This document shows, one piece after another, positions 51,333 through 59,605 of a stretch of DNA of 64,000 nucleotides; position 1 is the stretch's first letter, and each line of letters opens with the position of its first letter. The notes under the pieces are model-generated. The model ran no database searches. It was not told the origin of the DNA and saw only the letters and a list, made by a program, of their open reading frames with translations. The DNA lies in the NCBI GenBank assembly GCA_965262595.1, contig OZ253548.1, positions 3,348,001 through 3,412,000 on the forward strand, in the 5' to 3' direction. This stretch comes from CATQHB01 sp965262595 (GTDB lineage Bacteria; Chloroflexota; Dehalococcoidia; Lucifugimonadales; UBA3495). The position numbers and the translations under genes were made by a program.

Positions 51333-52256
51333 ATGAGTACGCCGCAGGACCGGAAGCCCGAAGGATTTGATAGTTACTGGCAGGCAACCCTGGAAGAGTT
51401 GGCCGGGCTGCCGGTTGCCCCGGAAGTGGCGGAGCTGCCGCTGCGCTCCACGGATTTTGCCACCGCTTACAGCGTTCGCCTAACCTCCACCGGCCCTTAC
51501 CGGATATTTGCCTATTTGAGCATTCCCCGGGGCCAGGGACCCTTTCCGGCCCGCTATTTCTTGCCCCGTTACGGAAGCGTGGTGGACCTGGTGCCGCAGG
51601 GATCGTCCAACGGCCAGAGGGCGCAGTATGTAACCTTCTCGGTCTGCGCGCGGGGGCAGCGGCTGTCCGACTGGCCCTATGCCGCCGGTTTTCCCGGCCT
51701 GCTCACCGACGGAATTGCCGACCTCGAAACCTACATCTACCGAGGCATCGTCGCCGACTGCTGCCGCGGGTTGGAGTACCTGGCCGGACGGTCGGAGGTT
51801 GATGCTACGCGGCTGGCCGCCATCGGAACGGACCTGGCCCTGGTAACGGCGGCCCTCTGCCCCCCAATAACTCACCTGGTATGCAGTCCGGTTAATTCCT
51901 ACCGGGCCGCAGACCTGGCCCCGGGCACCCGAGCCTACCCACTGGAAGAGATTAACGATTACCTGAGGCAGAACCCGGCCCAGCGGGAACAGGTGCGGCG
52001 CACTCTGTCCTACTTTGACCTCCGATGGTTCGCGCCGCAGGTCAAGGCCAACACGCTGCTGATGGCTGAAGCGGACAGTAATTCCCTGGACGCTGCCGCG
52101 CTGGACCCGCTGGTTCAGGCAATTGAAGGCGAAACTCTGGTGCACAAATCGGAACGCTCCGGATTTAAGGACGGCGTGTACAGCGAGGAGTGGTTGACCC
52201 GCCAATTCGGGCTGGCCGCGCCCAGCCTGCCTCCCCATTGGCAAACCCAGGGATAG
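51333..52256 (+). CDS. AXE1-like paralogue without nucleophile Ser (pseudo-esterase)
   Basis: A 307-aa protein clearly related to the preceding esterase (FDSYWQATLEELAGLP, IYRGIVADCCRGLEYLAGRSEVD, EINDYLRQNPAQREQVRRTLSYFD). The nucleophile elbow, GHSQGG in the neighbour, reads AAIGTDLALVTAAL here, so the Ser is missing. The His/Asp positions are also altered (AEADSNSLD, VHKSERSG). The frame is intact and codon use normal, so it may be a non-catalytic partner of the first enzyme or use other chemistry. It begins 13 bases after it. Confidence 0.82.
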   Translation: MSTPQDRKPEGFDSYWQATLEELAGLPVAPEVAELPLRSTDFATAYSVRLTSTGPYRIFAYLSIPRGQGPFPARYFLPRYGSVVDLVPQGSSNGQRAQYVTFSVCARGQRLSDWPYAAGFPGLLTDGIADLETYIYRGIVADCCRGLEYLAGRSEVDATRLAAIGTDLALVTAALCPPITHLVCSPVNSYRAADLAPGTRAYPLEEINDYLRQNPAQREQVRRTLSYFDLRWFAPQVKANTLLMAEADSNSLDAAALDPLVQAIEGETLVHKSERSGFKDGVYSEEWLTRQFGLAAPSLPPHWQTQG

Positions 52257-52359
52257 CCCCGGCAGCGGCGGCAACCGCCCGATTGGCATTGGGCAGTCCG
52301 TCCCGTTTGTCCCCTTGGATAGGGAAGCAATTAGGGCTTTTCAATTGTCTTTGGAAAAA

Positions 52360-52403
52360 CCGCTCATGGTAAGCCGGTCCTTCAACCGGCTCAGGATGAG
52401 CGG
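52360..52403. repeat. Dispersed hairpin repeat (CCGCTCAT type), copy 2
   Basis: Left arm CCGCTCATGGTAAGCCGGT and right arm ACCGGCTCAGGATGAGCGG form an imperfect stem matching at about 16 of 19 positions. Same family as 1709-1754. Confidence 0.8.
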
Positions 52404-52548
52404 AGGGGTATGCGCGTCGGCGCTTTGACCGGCTCAGGAAGAGCCGACTTGAGTCTGACCGCCGGATTATTGCCGGACTATTGGAAGAACCTGGGGAAGC
52501 AATTAGCGCCGGCTCAGGTCGGCAGACGTTTCAGGAGGCGCAAACGCA

Positions 52549-53322
52549 ATGCCCTACCTAGTCCTACCGGGCGTTGACCTGTGGTATGAGGATACCGGAG
52601 GTCAGGGGACGCCGGTTATTTTTCTGCACGCCGCTTCCGGCACCTGCGAAAGTTGGGTACACCAACTGCCTGCTTTTACTTCCGCCGGCTATCGGTGCAT
52701 TACCTACGACCGGCGCACTTGGGGGCGTTCCCGTCCAACCGACCCGGCCCAGCAGCCGGGGTTCCCCGGAGATGATCTGCACGCCTTGATTGGTAGTCTT
52801 TCCCTGGATCGGGTTCACCTGGTTGCCACTGCGGCGGGTGGAATCACCGCCCTGGACTATGCCTTGGCCCACCCGGAGCGAGTTCGCAGCCTGGTGGCGG
52901 CCAACACCATCGGCGGAGTCCAGGATGCAGACTATCTGGAGCTGCAGCGCCGACTCCGGCCCGCGGAAATCCAGAATCTTCCGGTGGAGTTGCGGGAGCT
53001 GGGCCCTTCCTACCGGGGTACCGACCCGGAAGGGGCAAGCCGCTGGCTGGAAATTGAGCTGGCCAGCCGACCGTACGGGACAATGCCCGCCCAACCGCTC
53101 CGCGAGCCAATTACCTACGCCAGGTTGCAGACGATGGCGGTTCCGACGCTGGTACTGTCGGGGGAGGCGGACCTGTTGTCGCCCTCGGCCCTGATGCGGC
53201 TGTTGGCGGCGCATATCCCGTCCTGCCGATTCACTTCCCTCCCTGATGCGGGACACGCCGGCTTTTGGGAGCGGCCTCAAGTCTGGAACGGGCTGGTCCT
53301 GGAGTTCATCGGCCGATACTAG
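52549..53322 (+). CDS. Alpha/beta hydrolase with replaced nucleophile motif
   Basis: A 257-aa alpha/beta hydrolase fold protein. The fold markers are present: VIFLHAASGTCESW (oxyanion-hole region), YDRRTWGRSRPTD, LVLSGEADLLSP (acid) and LPDAGHAGFWERP (His). However, the expected G-x-S-x-G elbow reads VATAAGGITALDYALAHPERV, with Ala where Ser should be. Relatives with such variants exist and may catalyse cofactor-free reactions or be binding proteins. The intact frame argues against simple decay. GGAGG lies ten bases upstream. Substrate unknown. Confidence 0.82.
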   Translation: MPYLVLPGVDLWYEDTGGQGTPVIFLHAASGTCESWVHQLPAFTSAGYRCITYDRRTWGRSRPTDPAQQPGFPGDDLHALIGSLSLDRVHLVATAAGGITALDYALAHPERVRSLVAANTIGGVQDADYLELQRRLRPAEIQNLPVELRELGPSYRGTDPEGASRWLEIELASRPYGTMPAQPLREPITYARLQTMAVPTLVLSGEADLLSPSALMRLLAAHIPSCRFTSLPDAGHAGFWERPQVWNGLVLEFIGRY

Positions 53323-53664
53323 GCTGCGCCCCGAGACCGGACAGACCCATTCCCTGGCGGGTGTATGCCTCGAATTGACCTCTTGGATTCCTGCCCGCTA
53401 CTGTTCTGTCTTTCCGGCGGACGCCAAAATCCGGCGAATCCCCGGCATTGGCAAACTGTCCTTCCGCAAGGCGGTCGGGATTCAGGCCCGCGCCGCAAAG
53501 ACTTTTCCCGGGGTCTTTGACCGGCCGGTGACGATGGTCCTGAGGTCTGGATTGAGAAAACTTGCTAAATCCTACCGGAAGTGGTACCAATTGGCGTAGG
53601 GAACAATGTCTGTGCGCAATTGGCGCGCCCAAAGACCCTTAATTTCAGCAAATCAGGTGAAACT
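53323..53664. other. Intergenic region, no gene seen
   Basis: About 340 bases between two plus-strand genes. It has short open frames of no recognisable family. Text such as 'gccggaaagacagaac...' (reverse) contains small palindromes, but no clear regulatory site. Confidence 0.45.
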
Positions 53665-54183
53665 ATGCCGCGAATTACAGTCAATATCGGGGAAGCATCC
53701 GGTAAGGCGGTCACGGGCGCAACCTGGCGCTACGCCATCGGTTACGTGCCGGGAGAAGCTAACGAGGGGTTGGTGGCCCAGGGAGCGGGCAGCCCGGCGC
53801 GATTGCCCGACTACGACGATTCAGGCTGGGAAGTGTGCGACGACCTCCCGCAGCGAAACTCCCACGGTTTCAGCTTCGTCTGGTATCGCACCAAAGTTAC
53901 AATCCCTGAAACGGTGGAAGGGCATCCGACCCCAGGGATGCGGGTCCAGTTCGAGACCTGCGTTGACGACTACGGCGAAATCTGGATTGACGGTGAATGC
54001 AATCGCGACCGGGGGACTATCCAGGGATTCAACGTGGCCCAGCGGGTGCTGTTGACTTCGGACGCCCAGCCGGGAAGCCAACATACCATAGCAATTCTGG
54101 CGGCTAACGGTCCGTTGGGCGCGCCGGGCGGCACCGTGTTTGTGCGCTACGCCAACCTGGGGTTTGAGTGGACCGGGGATTAA
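53665..54183 (+). CDS. Galactose-binding-like (GH2 N-terminal type) beta-sandwich protein
   Basis: A 172-aa protein with a jelly-roll pattern. DYDDSGWEVCDDLPQRNSHGFSFVWYRTKVTIP and FETCVDDYGEIWIDGE resemble the sugar-binding domain of glycoside hydrolase family 2 and related carbohydrate-binding proteins, but no catalytic domain follows. SQHTIAILAANGPLGAPGGTVFVRYANLGFEW completes the sandwich. It may be a stand-alone lectin-like domain. The start at 53665 was chosen because AGGTGA lies five bases upstream and homology starts at MPRITVNIG; an upstream TTG-type start would add unrelated residues. Confidence 0.7.
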   Translation: MPRITVNIGEASGKAVTGATWRYAIGYVPGEANEGLVAQGAGSPARLPDYDDSGWEVCDDLPQRNSHGFSFVWYRTKVTIPETVEGHPTPGMRVQFETCVDDYGEIWIDGECNRDRGTIQGFNVAQRVLLTSDAQPGSQHTIAILAANGPLGAPGGTVFVRYANLGFEWTGD

Positions 54184-54223
54184 GTTTGGGGGACTCCCCT
54201 TAACTGTTGGTTTCCCTTATTCC

Positions 54224-55318
54224 TTAGTCGATGGCTACCTCGGTTCCCCGGCTCGACGCTTCCTGAATCTTGTCAATGAAGTGGTGCAGTCGTACCGCCT
54301 CGTCGAAGTCGGGCTGGCAGCCGTCGCCTTCGCGGATGCCACGTCCAAACTCATAGTACATCTGGCCTACGTTGTAGGGCGTTCCCCGGGGCATTCCCTC
54401 CAGCACGTAGGTATATTTGGCTGGAATCGGCAAGTCTTCGAGTTGGTTTCCACCCTGTACACCCTGGACGCGGACTCCATCGTGATTGGAGGATTCGTTT
54501 GAGGATGCCACCAGCGTACCTTCGCGGCCGTATATTTCCATGCGGTAGCCGCTGCCGGCCCAGGGATTGCTGGCAATGTGGACCGATGCCACTCCCCCGC
54601 CGGCAAGCCTGCCGCTGACCAGGATATTGTCCGGTGAGGTGACTTCCACCATCCGGTTAGTGTCGGTTTCGAACCACTCGCCGGCCTGCGTACTCACCAC
54701 TGAAGATACATGACTGAAGTCGCCAACGACGAAGCGCAGCGCGTCGATGGTGTGTCCGCAAGAAATAGTCAGGGTGTTGGCCCCCAACTCCCGGTCCCTT
54801 TGCCAGGTGCGGTCGGACGTTCGCTCCAGCGTCCCTTCGGCGATGCGGCTGACGTGGCAGGACATTACCTCTCCGACGTAACCCGAAGCCACCAGGTCCT
54901 TCAGATACAACATCGCCGGATTGGCCCGCGACTGGAGCCCGACAATATTCCGAACCCCTTTGGCTCGGGCCAAGTCGGCCATTTCCTGAGCCTCGGCGGT
55001 GGTGCGGCCCAGGGGCCACTCCGTATAAATATGCTTGCCCGCGTTGAGCGTGGCCAGCGTCGGCTCATAGTGCGACGGGACCCTCAAACACACCACGGCG
55101 GCGTCTATTTCCGGGTGCGCCAGCATCGCGTTATAGTCGTCGAAGGCCAGCTTGGCGCCAAAAGCCTGACGAGACTCCTCGGCGCTTTCCATCCGGGTAG
55201 TACAGACGGCGGTCAGCTCGAACTCCGGGCTGGCAACCACGGCTGGCAAGTGCGACCGAATCGCCCAGCCCCGGTGAATGTTGGCGCCAATAATACCCAG
55301 GCGAATCTTGTCGGCCAT
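54224..55318 (-). CDS. Gfo/Idh/MocA-family NAD(P)-dependent dehydrogenase
   Basis: A 364-aa oxidoreductase. N-terminal Rossmann motif is LGIIGANIHRGWAIRSHLPAV. CTTRMESAEESRQAFGAKLAFDDY and VVCLRVPSHYEPTLATLNAGKHIYTEWPLGRT follow, where the usual E-K-P is E-W-P, a known variant. The C-terminal domain contains SCGHTIDALRFVVGDF, typical of this family, which oxidises sugars, inositols or biliverdin-like substrates with NAD(P). Substrate unknown. GGGAGG lies just upstream of the start. It is convergent with the lectin-like gene. Confidence 0.9.
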   Translation of the reverse strand: MADKIRLGIIGANIHRGWAIRSHLPAVVASPEFELTAVCTTRMESAEESRQAFGAKLAFDDYNAMLAHPEIDAAVVCLRVPSHYEPTLATLNAGKHIYTEWPLGRTTAEAQEMADLARAKGVRNIVGLQSRANPAMLYLKDLVASGYVGEVMSCHVSRIAEGTLERTSDRTWQRDRELGANTLTISCGHTIDALRFVVGDFSHVSSVVSTQAGEWFETDTNRMVEVTSPDNILVSGRLAGGGVASVHIASNPWAGSGYRMEIYGREGTLVASSNESSNHDGVRVQGVQGGNQLEDLPIPAKYTYVLEGMPRGTPYNVGQMYYEFGRGIREGDGCQPDFDEAVRLHHFIDKIQEASSRGTEVAID

Positions 55319-55367
55319 TTTCCCTCCCTGTTTCTGCTCTTTGGTGCTACTTATGCGGGCCAGCCGA

Positions 55368-55925
55368 TTACCGTCCCGGTGCTAATGCCCGCATCCGATC
55401 CCATTCACCCCGCGTCTGTTGCACTACGTCGGCATCCACCTGCGACCGCACTTGGAGCACATTCTGCCAGAGAAAATCGCCGAATTGAAGTGCGTACACG
55501 GAGCGCGAGAATCCATCAGTGGCTTCCGTGTGACTATTTAACTCAATGGAGAGGATATAGGTTAGCTTCCCATAGGCCTGATTGACCCGCAGAACTGCGT
55601 CCCCCCGCTTGAAGTTCGTCCAAGCTGTATCCGAGATTTGTTGCCAGCCGTGCAGTTCAGCGTATTGCCGAGCTTCCCGGTAAAGGTGACGCCTTTCAAA
55701 GCCACCCCAAATCTTTAGAACTACTCCGGCCAGCAAAGCCATCCACCAGTAGGCCCAAAGCAAAAGGGTTGCGCCGAGCCAAAAGGCCTCCCATCCGCCC
55801 TCGATATCTGGGGACAAGGGATCGCCGGAAACTCCAAACCCCACAAAAGCAACAATGCCCGCTGCACCAGTGGGCAAAAGAGAAATCAGTAACCAAGTTC
55901 CGACCTTTGACTTTTCCAACTGCAT
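55368..55925 (-). CDS. Two-helix membrane protein with cytosolic C-terminal domain, unknown
   Basis: A 185-aa protein. Two membrane helices lie near residues 8-32 (GTWLLISLLPTGAAGIVAFVG) and 45-75 (AFWLGATLLLWAYWWMALLAGVV). The C-terminal ~110 residues are soluble (YAELHGWQQISDTAWTNFKR, QAYGKLTYILSIELNSHTEA). I do not recognise the family. The start at 55925 is strongly supported by AAGGAGGGAAATT; an upstream in-frame codon at 56000 would add 25 unlikely residues. It is somewhat A/T-rich compared with neighbours. Confidence 0.68.
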   Translation of the reverse strand: MQLEKSKVGTWLLISLLPTGAAGIVAFVGFGVSGDPLSPDIEGGWEAFWLGATLLLWAYWWMALLAGVVLKIWGGFERRHLYREARQYAELHGWQQISDTAWTNFKRGDAVLRVNQAYGKLTYILSIELNSHTEATDGFSRSVYALQFGDFLWQNVLQVRSQVDADVVQQTRGEWDRMRALAPGR

Positions 55926-56067
55926 AATTTCCCTCCTTTCGACGGGGCTGTGGGAGGGATGTTGGGCGATGTTTCCGTTGATACACTTTGCGGCCTTCAA
56001 TAAGGTGGACGCGCCACAGTCTCTATGGTTCGGAAACAGCCACTCCTTAGCCGGATCTTTCAGCTGA

Positions 56068-56313
56068 TCAATTAACTACTTTAATGTAGCGTGGCATATT
56101 ATAAATGCCCTTTGGAACAAAGATTTGCACCCCGAAACTCAATTCTGGACAGTTTTCATATTGCTCTTTTGTCTCGAACCTGACATATCCAGAGGGGTCG
56201 AATAAGGCGCATGGGAAAGCTTTCATGCGCTGATACCAATAGCCATCTACGTGATACCCACCGTGGCGCACGTTCACTTTCCACTTGCGGCTTAGTTCCT
56301 TCCAGTTAGTCAT
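56068..56313 (-). CDS. Small hypothetical protein, 81 aa
   Basis: An 81-aa protein with several aromatic residues (HVDGYWYQRMKAFPCALF, GYVRFETKEQYENCPEL, QIFVPKGIYNMPRYIKVV). I do not recognise a family; the Y-V-R-F...Y-x-x-C-P pattern resembles small domains near HNH-type nucleases, but this is only a hint. It is A/T-rich and may be mobile. It is separate from the flanking genes by 70-140 bases. Confidence 0.55.
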   Translation of the reverse strand: MTNWKELSRKWKVNVRHGGYHVDGYWYQRMKAFPCALFDPSGYVRFETKEQYENCPELSFGVQIFVPKGIYNMPRYIKVVN

Positions 56314-56385
56314 GCTTCGTACCTTACCTAAATAGGTCTGGCTGGTTATCTCGGCCTTCTCACGTTCCTTGGCGCCTTCGATGCC

Positions 56386-56595
56386 TCATGCCCGGCGAAA
56401 GCCAGCCGGTAAAACCGCTCCGGCTTGCAGAACTCCCAGACCGCTTCCCACCAAAGCTCCAAGAATGGCCCGGTCTTCAATCTCGCGCAGCCGCTCCCGG
56501 TCCAGAGTCCCTTGCCGAAAGGCAGGCCTGGCTTCCTTTACCTTGGCTGGCCGCAAAAGGCTGCCCACGTGGTCAGCTCGATATACCTCCGGCAT
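56386..56595 (-). pseudogene. 5' remnant of a MetE-like methyltransferase gene
   Basis: The first ~50 codons (YRADHVGSLLRPAKVKEARP, RLREIEDRAILGALVGSGL) match the N-terminus of cobalamin-independent methionine synthase-like (UROD/MetE) proteins. The frame then drifts into unrelated residues and stops at 56386, with no zinc-binding C-terminal domain anywhere nearby. It is a decayed 5' fragment, directly upstream of the LLM enzyme gene's end. Confidence 0.75.
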
Positions 56596-56635
56596 GGTTC
56601 ACTTCTCCTCGGTGTCGGTTAACTGCCCAAAAATG

Positions 56636-57754
56636 TCAGCCCAGCGCCGGAGCGTGCAGTTCCTTTATACGGGGCAAGACCTGCCGGCCGAACAGCTCAA
56701 CCTGCTGCATCACCCCCTGGTGGGACATACCGGGCTGCTGAAAAGCCAGATCAACTACGCCGACGCCGCATTGGGTATGGAGTTCCTGAAGCTGCCTCGC
56801 TACCGTGTCGGGGCCGCCGACAAAGTTCAGCAATGCCCGGGGTATGCGGGGCGCCGAGGCCGGGGGTTCGGTGTTGGCCCGCGAATCATAGCGTTCACCT
56901 ACGCGGGCCGCCTGTACCGCCCGGGCCAGGGAAGTGCTGATGGAAAGCCCGCGCTCCGCACCCCGGGCGCGAAGGCCATTCAGAAAGTCCTCCGCCTTGG
57001 CGTCAGTTTCCCCCAGGAATATGCCGCCCCGATATACTATCTGGTCCGGGGTTGGCTGCCAGCCGGCCTCCCGGCACCAGCCGCAATACTTTTCGACAAT
57101 TCCGGCGGTGGCCTCAACGCTTTCATAGGCGATTCCCAGGCCCAATCCATTGTCGGCGGCATATTTAATGGTGTCATCGCTGCGGGTAGCTACGATAATC
57201 GGAGGCAGAGGCTGCTGCACCGGCTTGGGCCAAACGGACACGGTGCGGTAGTGGTAATAACGGCCCTCCCAGGAAAAGGGCTGGGGTTCGGTCAACGCCC
57301 GCAATACCAGGTCCATTCCTTCCAGCAGCTTGTCCCGTCCCTCCACCGGGTTCAGGCTGTACACCTGGTCCTCACTGAGGGTGCCCCGCATGAAGGCAAC
57401 TACCAGCCGCCCCTCGGTGAGGTTGTCCAGCATCCCGATTTCCTCGGCAGCCCGGACCGGGTTGAGGATGGGCAGCAGTTGGCCCAAAAGGGCGATCTTG
57501 ACCCGCTGGCACTGCTGGGCCACCGCCGCGGCCATTACCGCCGGGTTGGGGGTGGTACGGTTACCCGAATAGTGGTGCTCGGAGAGGCTGACCCAATCGA
57601 AGCCTGCTTCCTCCGCCAGCCGGCATTCGGCCATTCCGTCTCGGTAGGATTGCATGGCGACTTCCGGGTCATAGTAGGAGGGTGGAACCGGCCAACCGGC
57701 GGGGAACTTATCCCGTTCCTGGTAACCCATGCAACCGAAGTAAGAGGCTTTCAT
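56636..57754 (-). CDS. LLM-class flavin-dependent oxidoreductase
   Basis: A 372-aa luciferase-like monooxygenase-fold enzyme. Signatures are AEEAGFDWVSLSEHHYSG, VKIALLGQLLPILNPVRAAEEIGMLD, EGRLVVAFMRG, and KPVQQPLPPIIVATRSDDT. The SEHHY segment near the N-terminus is typical of the FMN/F420 group that includes LimB- and NtaA-like proteins. The start at 57754 (ATG) is preferred over an in-frame codon at 57811, which lies in a short unrelated stretch. Substrate unknown. Downstream are a MetE remnant and upstream the repeat-rich region 57.8-58.3 kb. Confidence 0.87.
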   Translation of the reverse strand: MKASYFGCMGYQERDKFPAGWPVPPSYYDPEVAMQSYRDGMAECRLAEEAGFDWVSLSEHHYSGNRTTPNPAVMAAAVAQQCQRVKIALLGQLLPILNPVRAAEEIGMLDNLTEGRLVVAFMRGTLSEDQVYSLNPVEGRDKLLEGMDLVLRALTEPQPFSWEGRYYHYRTVSVWPKPVQQPLPPIIVATRSDDTIKYAADNGLGLGIAYESVEATAGIVEKYCGWCREAGWQPTPDQIVYRGGIFLGETDAKAEDFLNGLRARGAERGLSISTSLARAVQAARVGERYDSRANTEPPASAPRIPRALLNFVGGPDTVARQLQELHTQCGVGVVDLAFQQPGMSHQGVMQQVELFGRQVLPRIKELHAPALG

Positions 57755-57875
57755 TCGTTCATCATCCGTTATTCGACATTTCCGAGAGTTCACTGTCGGT
57801 AGGGCAACCACGTTTCAATATCCGGAGCAGAGCAACCACTTGGATGCTTGACACATAATCGTTCCGACCCTGCAC

Positions 57876-57973
57876 CGTCATTCCGGCGCAGGCCGGAATC
57901 CAGGAAATCCTGAGGTTAAGAACCTGGTTATATCCAGAGGCGGCGCTGGATTCGGGCGCAGGCCGGAATGACG
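57876..57973. repeat. Inverted repeat with 'CGTCATTCCGGCGCAGGCCGG' arms
   Basis: Left arm 57876-57901 and right arm 57948-57973 are inverted copies (CGTCATTCCGGCGCAGGCC / GGCGCAGGCCGGAATGACG). Each arm also contains an internal palindrome (CCGGC...GCCGG). Gene-free. Confidence 0.85.
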
Positions 57974-58034
57974 TATTAAAGCGCGATTGCCCTTTAGGCT
58001 GACCCTTGATCGTCGTTCTTGCGCAGGCAGGATC

Positions 58035-58211
58035 TAGGGCGTGTTGACACAAAATTGCTCCCGGTTCCCCTACTATGTCATTCTGAGCGGAGCGAAGAAT
58101 CTAAAATGCTGAAGTTTTGGAATGGTTCTTGTAGCGAGGATTTTAGACCCTTCGCTCCGCTCAGGGTGACATTATATTGGGAATAGCTACGATTTGTGTC
58201 AACAGGCCCTA
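58035..58211. mobile_element. MITE-like element, family B, nested in another repeat
   Basis: Terminal inverted repeats TAGGGCGTGTTGACACAAA (58035-58053) and its near-complement TTTGTGTCAACAGGCCCTA (58193-58211) differ at one position. Inside sits a copy of the GTCATTCTG hairpin family (58077-58171). Length is 177 bases and there is no gene. Confidence 0.88.
58077..58171. repeat. Dispersed hairpin repeat (GTCATTCTG...GAAGAATCT type), copy 3
   Basis: Left arm GTCATTCTGAGCGGAGCGAA... and right arm ending TCCGCTCAGGGTGAC; the arms are complementary over ~35 bases. Same family as 22373-22489 and 29931-30071, here carried inside a family-B element. Confidence 0.88.
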
Positions 58212-58536
58212 AAACCTTGAGGCCAGAGGTTCCTGCCTGCGCAGGAACGACGGATAACTTGCTTCATCGTTGAACGCGGAATTAGTTGGAACAGATGGTT
58301 TCAAACTCGCCCGTTCCAACAAATTCACCAAATTCACGTCGTACCCCAAGGCAGACACACCGACCAGCCCCTACGACCAGGCAATTGACGTATAGTTCCT
58401 CACCCTGCCGGCGGTCCCACCCGCCAACTGCCCCGAAAAACATTCGTGCCTATTCGTGCCTATTCGTGTCCATTCGTGGACGAACAAAAAGGCCGATTAG
58501 CCGGTTAGCCGATTAGTTGGTTAGTTGGTTAGTTGG

Positions 58537-59502
58537 TTAATTGGGAGTCCAGGCCAGGGCGCGTACCTCGGTGAACTCCTTTTTGATTTTGTCCCAGCTA
58601 TCGCCGCCGTCCTGGGTGCGGTAGAGTTCGCCGTAAACGCTGTTAGCCAGAATCAAATCGGGGTCGGCCGCGTTGGTGGCGAAGTTCCACACCGGCGAGT
58701 TGGGTTCTACCGGCAGGGGCCGCTCCTCCCAGGACTGGCCGCCGTCGGTGGAGCGCCGAATCGTCCCGGTATTGCCGACCGCCGCGTCGCCGTTGGCAAC
58801 GAACAGCACTTCCGGGTTGTCCGGCTTGACCGCCACCCACCGGCAGTAGGGCATGGGGAGGGAAGAGGAGGTCATCAGGGACTGGAAGGTTTCTCCGTCG
58901 TCTTTGCTGGCGAAGATTTCCCGCGGCGTGCTGACCAGGACGGTCTTCTGCTCGCCCAGGCTGAAGGCCATGCCGTGGATGTCCGGGTTGGTAATGCCCT
59001 GTACCTGGTTCCAGGTGTCTCCGCCATCGCGGCTGCGGTACACGCCGTCAATCTCCACGCCGGCCAGCACCGTGTCCGAGTCCACCGGGTCCACCACCAG
59101 CGCCGTAATTCGGGGCAAGCCGATGGCGCATTCCTGGGCGATGGCCGCCGACAGCTTTTCCCAGCTCTTGCCGCCGTCCCTGGTGCGGAAGAGGAAGGGC
59201 GGGCTGGTGCCGGCGAAGATGGTGTTGGGGTCGGTGGGGTTAATCGCTATGGCCCAGATTTTCAGCCCGTCCATCGGGGAGTCCAGTTTGGCCCAGTTCA
59301 TCCCCGAGTCCTCCGTGCGGTATATGCCGTTGTCTGCGCCGGCGTACACCACGTTGGAATTCTTGGGGTCAACGGCCAGCGCCCGAATCTGGGATTCGCC
59401 GGGGAAGGGGCTGCCGATGCGCCGCCAGTTTTCCCCGGAGTCGGCGCTGTGGAATAGCCCGGCGCCGGTGGTTCCAACCAGGATGCTATAATCTTTTTCC
59501 AT
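58537..59502 (-). CDS. BNR/YCF48-like beta-propeller repeat protein
   Basis: A 321-aa protein made of BNR/Asp-box repeats: LFHSADSGENWRRIG, IYRTEDSGMNWAKLD, LFRTRDGGKSWEKLS, VYRSRDGGDTWNQV, IRRSTDGGQSWEERP, and LYRTQDGGDSWDKI. The S/T-x-D-x-G-x-x-W boxes form a beta-propeller, as in sortilin/VPS10, YCF48 and sialidase-like proteins. No signal peptide is seen. No catalytic sialidase residues are evident, so it probably binds or scaffolds. GGGAGG lies seven bases before the start. It is monocistronic; a 'ttggttagttggttag' simple repeat lies just past its end. Confidence 0.87.
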   Translation of the reverse strand: MEKDYSILVGTTGAGLFHSADSGENWRRIGSPFPGESQIRALAVDPKNSNVVYAGADNGIYRTEDSGMNWAKLDSPMDGLKIWAIAINPTDPNTIFAGTSPPFLFRTRDGGKSWEKLSAAIAQECAIGLPRITALVVDPVDSDTVLAGVEIDGVYRSRDGGDTWNQVQGITNPDIHGMAFSLGEQKTVLVSTPREIFASKDDGETFQSLMTSSSLPMPYCRWVAVKPDNPEVLFVANGDAAVGNTGTIRRSTDGGQSWEERPLPVEPNSPVWNFATNAADPDLILANSVYGELYRTQDGGDSWDKIKKEFTEVRALAWTPN

Positions 59503-59605
59503 TGCCCTTACCTCCCTATCTGTATTTCAGACCGGTGGTCCTGTTGTTCCCACCCCGCTCCGGCTTTACCGAAATGGGGTTAATGAAATATACACCCTTA
59601 TGGGG

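Larger units (their letters stand above)
58011..58253. repeat. Outer hairpin (CGTCGTTCTTGCGCAGG type) split by an inserted element
   Basis: Left arm 58011-58032 and right arm 58231-58252 are inverted copies of CGTCGTTCCTGCGCAGGCAGGA with one change. The space between them is occupied by the element at 58035-58211. It is also related to the 'gttcctgcctgcgcaggaac' hairpins inside family-A MITEs. Confidence 0.8.
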
